From Planctomycetia bacterium (GTDB lineage: Bacteria > Planctomycetota > Phycisphaerae > Phycisphaerales > SM1A02), in assembly GCA_005798965.1 (NCBI GenBank), contig SYIB01000029.1, forward strand, positions 1 through 5,356: a stretch of DNA of 5,356 bases, read 5' to 3'. Numbering within the stretch: position 1 is the first letter of the stretch; each line of letters starts with the position of its first letter. The notes beneath the pieces were generated by a model. It was not told where the DNA came from and made no database searches. It saw only the letters and a program-made list of their open reading frames with translations. Shown piece by piece: positions 1-4,688 of this stretch. A program made the translations under genes and the position numbers.

Positions 1-1186
1 CCTGGATCAGATCGAGGAACGACAACCCGCGGTTGCGGTACTTCTTGGCGATCGAGACGACCAGGCGGAGGTTGCCGCCCGAGAGGTCGCGCTTGGCCTG
101 CTCATACTCGCCAAAGACGCGTGCGATGGTGCGGCAGCGGTCGAGCAGGTCGGTTGGATCCTCCATGACCAGGTCGCGCAGGCCCGCGAGCTCGTCGCGC
201 TGGACCTGTACGTCCTCGGGGTCGTAGCGCTCGGGGTTGCGATCGGCCTTCTCGAGCATGCGCTGCAGGTCGATCATCTTGCGATTCACGTTCTGCAGCT
301 TGCGCATGAGCGGCTGGATGCGGCCAGTGCGCAGGCAGCACTCCTCAAGCAGCGTGGCGACCTTGCGGCGGCGCTGCTGCATGCGGGCGCGGAGCATGTC
401 GGCCTTCTCAGCCGGCAGGTTGCCCGGCTCGAGCAGCTTCCAGTCGTTGTCGTTCAGCTCGAGCAGCTTCTCGACGGTCTGGGGGTTGTAACGGATGCGC
501 TGGTCGACCTTCTCCTTGGCATTGCTCTCGGCAGTCGAGATGCGCATGGTGCGGTCGAAGGGCAGTTCGCCGGCAGCAACCTGTCGCAGCGTGTCGATCG
601 CCTGCCGCGCGCAGTAATCGCTCTCGAGCGTCATGCGCCTGAACATCATGCGCGTGGTCTCGATCTTCTTGGCCAGGCGGATTTCCTGTTCACGCGTGAG
701 CAGGGGAATCGTGCCCATCTGCGTGAGGTACATGCGGATCGGGTCATCGATACGCTTCGAGCCCTGCTCGGCGAGCGCCTGCTCGACCGCAGCTTGGGCC
801 TCGGCCTCGTCGAGCAGATCCTCCTCGAGGTCATCCAGGTTCGGCTCGTCGGAGCTGAATGCGACCTGCTTCTTGGGCTTGGGCTTGGGCGCCTCGGCAC
901 CGGGTTCCTTCGGCTTGACCTTCTTCTCGTCGTCACGCTGGAACTTGAGGTGCGTCTGCAGCGGCGCCGGCATGGTCTGCCAGCCGTGGCGCAGGCGCTC
1001 GGGCTCGTCGATCAGCGTGATGCCGAGCGCACGCACATGGTGCAACAGCTCGTCGAGCTTGTCCGGATCGACGAACTCATCAGGCACGCATGTGTTGATC
1101 TCTTCACACGAGATCCAACGGCGGGTGACGCCATGCGCGACCAACTGGGCGAGGACGGGGGGAAACTCCTGTTCAATCATGCTCAC
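1..1186 (-). CDS. rpoD: Primary sigma factor RpoD/SigA (sigma70 family), N-terminal part, cut by window edge
   Basis: This is the housekeeping sigma factor, which directs RNA polymerase to promoters. About 395 residues are visible. Residues ~8-57 resemble region 1.1 (EEIN, then VDPDKLDELL). An acidic, Lys/Pro-rich linker follows. Region 1.2 is clear at ~145-178 (DPIRMYLTQMG, then PLLTREQEI). A ~185-residue charged helical stretch (non-conserved region) leads to regions 2.1-2.2 at ~360-395 (NLRLVVSIAKKYRNRG, then LSFLDLIQ), where the window ends. Regions 2.3-4 lie outside. An in-frame TGA sits just upstream, leaving two starts: GTG at 1186 and ATG at 1180. I prefer GTG because GGAG (1198-1195) is 8 bases from it but 14 from the ATG. 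It lies 119 bases downstream of dnaG, as in the dnaG-rpoD operons of many bacteria. The family call is very secure; primary rather than alternative sigma is inferred from region 1.1 and context. Confidence 0.96.
   Translation of the reverse strand, partial: MSMIEQEFPPVLAQLVAHGVTRRWISCEEINTCVPDEFVDPDKLDELLHHVRALGITLIDEPERLRHGWQTMPAPLQTHLKFQRDDEKKVKPKEPGAEAPKPKPKKQVAFSSDEPNLDDLEEDLLDEAEAQAAVEQALAEQGSKRIDDPIRMYLTQMGTIPLLTREQEIRLAKKIETTRMMFRRMTLESDYCARQAIDTLRQVAAGELPFDRTMRISTAESNAKEKVDQRIRYNPQTVEKLLELNDNDWKLLEPGNLPAEKADMLRARMQQRRRKVATLLEECCLRTGRIQPLMRKLQNVNRKMIDLQRMLEKADRNPERYDPEDVQVQRDELAGLRDLVMEDPTDLLDRCRTIARVFGEYEQAKRDLSGGNLRLVVSIAKKYRNRGLSFLDLIQ
872..889 (-). repeat. Triple CCCAAG hexamer encoding (Pro-Lys)3 in the sigma factor linker
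   Basis: Three perfect tandem copies of a 6-base unit (CCCAAG on the coding strand) encode Pro-Lys three times, residues ~100-105, followed by another Lys. It lies in the linker between regions 1.1 and 1.2, which is rich in Glu, Lys and Pro and is probably disordered. Copy number in such a run could vary by slippage in steps of two residues without breaking the frame. Confidence 0.8.
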
Positions 1187-1189
1187 GGT

Positions 1190-1309
1190 TCATGCTCCAA
1201 TCGACGGGTGCCGCCGGTGCCCGGCGGTTTGGGGGTTCAGATGGGCCCGGATCTTTGGGCCACACGGGGTGTTCGTTCGAGGCGCCACGCGCACAAGAAG
1301 GTCCTTCAT
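1190..1309 (-). CDS. Possible 39-residue peptide ORF between dnaG and rpoD
   Basis: A short ORF begins with an ATG that overlaps the dnaG stop as ATGA (1309-1306) and ends with TGA at 1192-1190, three bases before the preferred rpoD GTG. It has a good Shine-Dalgarno, GGGAGG at 1319-1314, four bases from the ATG. It is basic and Pro/Arg/His-rich, starting MKDLLVRVAP, with no recognisable domain, signal peptide or membrane segment. By hand count, 28 of 39 codons end in G or C, a modest bias for a high-GC genome. It could be a real small protein or a translated spacer coupling ribosomes from dnaG to rpoD. Equally, it could be chance: the Shine-Dalgarno lies inside dnaG coding sequence and a 120-base open frame is common at this GC content. 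I do not recognise it. Confidence 0.25.
   Translation of the reverse strand: MKDLLVRVAPRTNTPCGPKIRAHLNPQTAGHRRHPSIGA
1195..1198 (-). promoter_or_regulatory. Ribosome binding site deciding the rpoD start
   Basis: GGAG (within TTGGAG) lies 8 bases before GTG 1186 and 14 bases before ATG 1180. The spacing favours the GTG. No other purine-rich Shine-Dalgarno-like sequence is seen just upstream of the ATG. Confidence 0.5.
1211..1227 (-). repeat. Perfect 7-bp inverted repeat between dnaG and rpoD
   Basis: CCGCCGG, a 3-base loop and CCGGCGG form an all-GC hairpin 24 bases upstream of the rpoD start. No U-run follows on the minus strand, so it is not a standard intrinsic terminator. It might be a pause or processing structure, or chance in GC-rich DNA. 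The E. coli operon is known to carry a processing signal between dnaG and rpoD; equivalence here is only inference. Confidence 0.45.
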
Positions 1310-3213
1310 CGGTCCTCCCGCGCCGAGCGCATGATTGCTGTTGGACGACGGCCGATGGCCTTGAGTTCATCGATCCTGCGCCGCAGGTCATCGACCGCCT
1401 GCGGAGTGGGCTCCGAAACCCGCGCCAGCACGCGCTCCATATCGGCCACCGCCTCGGTCAAACGTGCGAGCGCGCCGCCCGGTGCTTCGCACCGGGCCAC
1501 GCCCTTGCTGAAGAGCTGCGCAGCGAGGTTCTTGGCCGTGGGTTCACCGACATCCGCCATCACGTCCTGCACCGTGGTCTGCAGACCGGCTTCGAGCCGG
1601 GCATGCAGGGCCGTCCAGAGCGTGCGAGCAACAGGGTCGAGGAAGACACCGGGCGCGTAGAGCTCATGCACCGGCAGTGAATCGCCTTCGGGGGTGGCGA
1701 TGCGCTCGCCAGCGACTTCAGGAGCCGCCAGCAGCACAGCCAGCAGGTCGCGCTCGGCCATGCTTCGGGCGCGGAACTGCGGGCCGCTCAGCAGCACCGG
1801 CTCGACCGGCGCGAGCGGTGCCTGCGGCAGCGGGCCAGAGCCATCACTGCCCAACTGCACGGCAGCCGCAGCACGCGGGCGGGGCAGGGCTGCCTCGAGT
1901 TCGTGGACCGGCACATCACAGACGCGCGACAGTTCCTGCAGCACCGTGCGACGGCGCAGCGCAGGGACATCAGTGATGCCCATGGCGCCCAGCCGCTGGC
2001 ACATCTCCTCGATCACGCGCTGGCGCCCCGCCGCCCCAGGTCGCTCGGCCAGGCGCTCACGAAAGCCAGCCACGAGGTGCACGAGCGCATCAACCGACGC
2101 ATCGAGCGCGGCCTTGAAGCGCAACGCACCATCGGGTTGACGGAGCAGGTCATCGGGATCGAGCCGATCAGGCAGAGTGCAGATGCGCACATCGACCGGG
2201 ACGGCGAAGAAGGTCTCAAGCGCGCGGTCGGCGGCCCGCTGCCCAGCCTCGTCGCCGTCGAAGAGCAGGATCACGGTTTCGCACAGCCGTTGCAGCACGC
2301 GAGCGTGTTCACGCGTCAGTGCGGTGCCCAACGTGGCGACCGCGTTGGTGAAGCCCGCCGCGTGGCAGGCGATCACATCCGTGTAGCCCTCGGTGATGAT
2401 CGCGACCTTGGAGTCGATGATCGGCTTCTTGGCGGCGTGGATGCCGTACAGCGTGCGACCCTTGCGGAAGATGGGGCTTTCCGGGCTGTTCAGGTACTTG
2501 GGCTCATCCTCGGGATCGATCTTGCGCGCACCGAAGCCAATGGGGCGGGAGAGCTCATCAAGGATCGGGAAGATCAGGCGGTTGCGGAAGCCGTCGATCG
2601 GGCCTCGCTGCCCCTGGCGCACGAGGCCGGAGCGCTCGAAGACGCCCTGCTCGGGAAGTTCATCCTTGGTGCGAGCGTGCTCGGCCAACCGGCCAAGGTG
2701 CTCCACGAAGCGGTCCCAGGACGCCGGCGCCGCGCCGAGCTGGAACGCCTCGCGCATGCTGGCCGAGATGCCGCGGGCATCGAGCACCGCGCGCGACGGC
2801 GCGCCCAGATCGGCATCAGCGAGCGCGCGGCGATAGAAGCGCAGCGCCACCTGCATGGCCTTGCGAAGGTCCGACGATTCATCACGGGTGGACTCGCCGC
2901 CGCCGCGTTGCTGGAGTTCGATGCCCGCACGCTGCGCCAGATAGCGCAGCGCATCGGGGAAGTCCATGCGGTGGTAGTTGATCATGAAGTCGATGGCGTT
3001 CCCGCTGGCACCGCACGCGAAACACTTGTAAAAGGCATTGCCCTTGTGCGTGACCACGGCCATGCTCGGCGATCGGTCATCGTGGAACGGGCAGAGCCCC
3101 ACGTGCTCGCGGCCCTTGGCCTTCAACGGCACGGACTCGCCGATCAATGCCACCAAGTCCGTGGCATCAAGCACGCGGTCGCGATCGTTGGATTGGCCGT
3201 AGGCCTCAGACAA
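1306..3213 (-). CDS. dnaG: DNA primase DnaG
   Basis: Primase makes the RNA primers for leading- and lagging-strand synthesis and docks on the replicative helicase DnaB. At 635 residues it is of normal length. The N-terminal CHC2 zinc domain has ligands C41, H44, C64 and C67 (CPFHDD and CFACGASG). The polymerase core has the basic FRNRLIF motif at ~209-215. The TOPRIM motifs are EGYTDV at 275-280, DGDEAG at 319-324 and DPDD at 352-355; their acidic residues bind the catalytic metals. An Ala/Pro-rich linker (~442-475) leads to a C-terminal region (~476-635) in the place of the helicase-binding domain, which is poorly conserved by eye. The start is TTG 3213, preceded by AGGAG with 6-base spacing. 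The open frame continues upstream to an ATG at 3354, but that extension has no DnaG character. No key residue is missing. Confidence 0.98.
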   Translation of the reverse strand: MSEAYGQSNDRDRVLDATDLVALIGESVPLKAKGREHVGLCPFHDDRSPSMAVVTHKGNAFYKCFACGASGNAIDFMINYHRMDFPDALRYLAQRAGIELQQRGGGESTRDESSDLRKAMQVALRFYRRALADADLGAPSRAVLDARGISASMREAFQLGAAPASWDRFVEHLGRLAEHARTKDELPEQGVFERSGLVRQGQRGPIDGFRNRLIFPILDELSRPIGFGARKIDPEDEPKYLNSPESPIFRKGRTLYGIHAAKKPIIDSKVAIITEGYTDVIACHAAGFTNAVATLGTALTREHARVLQRLCETVILLFDGDEAGQRAADRALETFFAVPVDVRICTLPDRLDPDDLLRQPDGALRFKAALDASVDALVHLVAGFRERLAERPGAAGRQRVIEEMCQRLGAMGITDVPALRRRTVLQELSRVCDVPVHELEAALPRPRAAAAVQLGSDGSGPLPQAPLAPVEPVLLSGPQFRARSMAERDLLAVLLAAPEVAGERIATPEGDSLPVHELYAPGVFLDPVARTLWTALHARLEAGLQTTVQDVMADVGEPTAKNLAAQLFSKGVARCEAPGGALARLTEAVADMERVLARVSEPTPQAVDDLRRRIDELKAIGRRPTAIMRSAREDR

Positions 3214-3219
3214 CGTTGA

Positions 3220-3224
3220 CTCCT
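3220..3224 (-). promoter_or_regulatory. Ribosome binding site for dnaG TTG start
   Basis: AGGAG sits 6 bases upstream of TTG 3213. There is no ATG in frame between here and 3354, and homology begins a few residues after the TTG, so this site fixes the start. A strong Shine-Dalgarno with a weak TTG codon would keep primase output moderate, which fits its low cellular demand. Confidence 0.75.
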
Positions 3225-3240
3225 GTTCACGCGCGCATCC

Positions 3241-3480
3241 GTGCTGCGCGGACCCAACCAGACCACCAACCGAACACCTCGGACAGTTCGCCAACACGGC
3301 GAAACGCCGAACCACCAGACGGCACCACGCATGGCACCGGCACGACCCCGACACGACTGCTGCACAACCAGGACAGGCACACCGCGCAGGCCAAAGCCTG
3401 CCACCCGCACGCCCAAGGGCTGCAGGTCACACGACGCACACACCAAGCACCCGTGACCGGATCCCCACAACTCCTTCGCG
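3241..3480 (-). other. Strongly A-poor, G/U-rich block upstream of dnaG
   Basis: Hand count of these 240 bases on the plus strand gives about 64 A and 16 T, with C far above G. A minus-strand transcript would therefore be about 7% A, 27% U and over 40% G. A sampled row in the dnaG body shows the opposite A/T balance. Short ACC/CCA-type runs on the plus strand contribute. Function unknown. Confidence 0.6.
3386..3401 (-). repeat. 6-bp hairpin in the dnaG upstream region
   Basis: GCAGGC and GCCTGC flank a 4-base loop (TTTG on the minus strand). It is a small perfect stem without a U-tail. It may be part of a structured leader or chance. Confidence 0.35.
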
Positions 3481-3538
3481 GAGCGCCGGTCGCGAGCCTG
3501 GACTGTCCCGTCCACATCGGAGAAGGTGTTGCTCCGGC

Positions 3539-3593
3539 CCGCTCGTCAGCCATGACGAGGCGATTGGGCACAAGGAGCCAAGGTTCCGAGCGG
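3539..3593 (-). repeat. Mutually exclusive inverted repeats near the putative dnaG transcript start
   Basis: On the minus strand, TGACGAGCGG (3548-3539) can pair in two ways. TGACGAG pairs perfectly with CTCGTCA (3559-3553) over a 4-base loop. CGAGCGG pairs perfectly with CCGCTCG (3593-3587) as a long-range closing stem. The two stems share CGAG and cannot form together. The upstream partner would lie at the extreme 5' end of a transcript from the 3601-3628 promoter. This resembles the architecture of a switching leader, but no known riboswitch aptamer is recognised. Confidence 0.4.
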
Positions 3594-3600
3594 ACGGGGG

Positions 3601-3628
3601 ACGATAGACCGGGCTTCCGCGCGGTCAA
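3601..3628 (-). promoter_or_regulatory. Candidate sigma70-type promoter for dnaG
   Basis: On the minus strand, TTGACC (3628-3623, 5 of 6 to consensus) and TATCGT (3606-3601, 4 of 6) are separated by 16 bases. Transcription would start near 3594, giving a leader of about 380 bases before dnaG. The match is reasonable for a GC-rich background but is from sequence alone. Confidence 0.45.
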
Positions 3629-3723
3629 TGTCTTCACCATCTTTTTGTGCTGAAATGTGGCTTCCACCCCTTGACAGGAGGCTCACCAACGCGAACAGAG
3701 TTGGGACCGCGGCCGAAGCCTGC

Positions 3724-3999
3724 TCAGGCCTTCGAGGCCTTCTGCTTGGCGGTCCAGGTGCGGCTGCGGTTCACCGGCTTGGTGACGAGCCCCATGCGGA
3801 TCGCCTTGACGCTGGCCTTGATGCGGACGGGCTTGCCGTCGATGACCGCACGCACATCCTGCAGATTCGGCTTGAACGTGCGCTTGGTGATGCTGGTCGT
3901 CTTCAGGCCGATGCCGCCGAGGTACTTGGCCTTACCACGGATGGTGTGCTTGTTGCCCGAGCGAGTCTTGGTACCGAAGAAGTGGCAGGTTCGCGGCAT
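3724..3999 (-). CDS. rpmB: Large ribosomal subunit protein bL28
   Basis: bL28 is a small basic protein of the 50S subunit. The 91-residue product starts MPRTCHFFGTKTRSGN, matching the family's N-terminal Cys-x-x-x-Gly and SGN pattern. It continues with the diagnostic KRTFKPNLQ segment (~41-49) and then VRIKASVKAIRMGLV, corresponding to the conserved C-terminal beta and helix part. It is somewhat longer than the ~78 residues of E. coli L28, with a Lys/Arg/Ser/Thr-rich tail. Only one cysteine (C5) is present, so this is not a zinc-ribbon form. The start ATG 3999 has GGAGAG 7 bases upstream (4012-4007). It probably has its own promoter at 4027-4055. No terminator is seen before the dnaG region, so read-through into dnaG is possible. 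Confidence 0.95.
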   Translation of the reverse strand: MPRTCHFFGTKTRSGNKHTIRGKAKYLGGIGLKTTSITKRTFKPNLQDVRAVIDGKPVRIKASVKAIRMGLVTKPVNRSRTWTAKQKASKA

Positions 4000-4006
4000 G
4001 GTGTGG

Positions 4007-4012
4007 CTCTCC
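4007..4012 (-). promoter_or_regulatory. Ribosome binding site for rpmB
   Basis: GGAGAG lies 7 bases before ATG 3999, a good Shine-Dalgarno at normal spacing. It supports this start, and L28 homology begins at once. Confidence 0.7.
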
Positions 4013-4026
4013 GAATCGAGTCGAGC

Positions 4027-4055
4027 AGTGTAGGGGGAAGGTCAGCAGGCCGCAA
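4027..4055 (-). promoter_or_regulatory. Candidate sigma70-type promoter for rpmB
   Basis: On the minus strand, TTGCGG (4055-4050, 3 of 6) and TACACT (4032-4027, 4 of 6) are 17 bases apart. The start would fall near 4020, giving a short ~20-base leader with the rpmB Shine-Dalgarno at 4012-4007. The position is sensible; the -35 match is weak. Confidence 0.4.
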
Positions 4056-4080
4056 GAGGCTCGGTCGGCAGAGGCGGCGC

Positions 4081-4100
4081 TTGGCATGATGCCATGCCAA
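4081..4100 (-). repeat. Perfect 7-bp inverted repeat between msrC and rpmB
   Basis: TTGGCAT, a 6-base loop and ATGCCAA; an alternative inner hairpin GGCAT-1-ATGCC is also possible. It begins 15 bases after the msrC stop and lies 25 bases upstream of the putative rpmB -35. With no U-run it is a poor intrinsic terminator. It could stabilise the msrC 3' end or be a dyad-symmetric protein-binding site. Not resolvable from sequence. Confidence 0.45.
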
Positions 4101-4115
4101 CCCGGCCCATAACAC

Positions 4116-4643
4116 TCAGATGACCTCGGTTCGGACCGATCCAATCGCTGCACCGCTGGGGGCCATTCCCGCGGCCGTCAGCCCCGCAGCCACCAGCGCC
4201 GTCCAGAGCACTCGACCGTCGGCCTCGCTGAAGCAACCAACGTCGAAGCTATCGAGGTCAAACACGCCCCAGGCCGAACCATCGGCGCGCAGGCAGGGCA
4301 GGACCAGTTCGCTGCGGTCCCGCGGGTCGCAGGCCACGTACCCGGTGCCAAGCGACGCCACATCCCGCACGACGAGGATCGATCGCGACAGCAAGCATCG
4401 ACCGCAGGCTCCGTGCACGCCAATGGGGCTGCAGGCCGGCTTGGGTTCGCGTGCACCCAGCACCAGGCGCTCTGCATCAGGCGCGCCCGCGCAGTCGAGG
4501 TAGAAGCCCGCCCAGCTCGCACCGCCAGCCGACAGCGTTGGCCACACGGCTGCCACGAACGCAGCGCAACGATCACCAAGCGCGGTTCCTGCCGAGCAAC
4601 GCGCGATGCGGGCGAGCTCAGCGGGTACGAGGTCAATCGGCAT
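4116..4643 (-). CDS. msrC: Free methionine-(R)-sulfoxide reductase, GAF domain (fRMsr/MsrC type)
   Basis: This 175-residue cytosolic protein matches the GAF-fold enzymes that reduce free methionine-R-sulfoxide with thioredoxin-type reductant. Visible signatures in order: WAGFYL (44-49), LVLGAREPKPAC (60-71), GACG (78-81), VACD (103-106), RSELVLP (110-116) and GVFDLDS (126-132). The three cysteines C71, C80 and C105 correspond to the catalytic/resolving Cys84, Cys94 and Cys118 of the E. coli enzyme. The C71-C80 spacing is one residue shorter than in E. coli. Extra cysteines (C16, C26, C51, C83, C117, C137) are unusual. The ATG 4643 start lacks a clear Shine-Dalgarno and lies 45 bases after clpX, so co-transcription with clpX is likely. 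The ~20-residue C-terminal tail is Ala/Gly-rich and not conserved. The family call is strong; substrate specificity is inferred from the cysteines. Confidence 0.88.
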   Translation of the reverse strand: MPIDLVPAELARIARCSAGTALGDRCAAFVAAVWPTLSAGGASWAGFYLDCAGAPDAERLVLGAREPKPACSPIGVHGACGRCLLSRSILVVRDVASLGTGYVACDPRDRSELVLPCLRADGSAWGVFDLDSFDVGCFSEADGRVLWTALVAAGLTAAGMAPSGAAIGSVRTEVI

Positions 4644-4688
4644 GGCGGCTGGAAGGCGGGTTCGGCTCGGCCGGCGGCAGCGATGCGA

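Larger units (their letters stand above)
3214..3723 (-). other. 510-base gene-free region between rpmB and dnaG (likely dnaG leader)
   Basis: No open frame here looks coding in either strand: translations are low-complexity, rich in Cys/Trp/Arg on the minus strand and in Thr/Pro/His/Arg on the plus strand, and match nothing I recognise. The region holds a candidate promoter (3601-3628), competing inverted repeats (3539-3593), a small hairpin (3386-3401) and a strongly skewed 240-base block (3241-3480). No tRNA, tmRNA, SRP RNA or RNase P RNA signature was found by eye. No U-tailed terminator follows rpmB. If the promoter is real, dnaG mRNA would carry a ~380-base untranslated leader, or an unrecognised small RNA lies here. 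Confidence 0.6.

Noticed and set aside
794..1660. 288-codon plus-strand open frame across rpoD, the spacer and dnaG
   Set aside because: It is antisense to two well-supported genes, and the composition is that of a shadow frame.
1903..3219. 438-codon open frame on the plus strand opposite dnaG
   Set aside because: It is fully antisense to a certain DnaG gene. Long antisense frames are expected where third codon positions are G/C-rich, and the translation has no recognisable domain.
3214..3354. Longer dnaG starting at ATG 3354
   Set aside because: The added 47 residues have no DnaG similarity. AGGAG with 6-base spacing marks TTG 3213.
3144..3515. Minus-strand frame with a CLVCASC cluster, suggestive of a metal-binding motif
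   Set aside because: It runs into the dnaG coding region in the wrong frame. The cysteines come from TGT/TGC codons in a G/U-rich strand and no zinc-ribbon pattern completes.
3147..3653. 168-codon plus-strand frame over the gap
   Set aside because: The Thr/Pro/His/Arg-rich translation simply reflects the A/C-rich strand; it starts inside dnaG and has no domain.
3227..3667. 146-codon minus-strand frame filling the rpmB-dnaG gap
   Set aside because: The translation is Trp/Cys/Val/Arg-rich low-complexity sequence from the G/U-rich strand, with no family resemblance.
3671..3699. Perfect TTGACA on the plus strand as a promoter
   Set aside because: No acceptable -10 hexamer lies at 16-18 bases, and no plus-strand gene follows.
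3718..3729. GCCTG-2-CAGGC palindrome at the rpmB stop as a terminator
   Set aside because: The two-base loop is too small, it overlaps the coding end, and no U-run follows.
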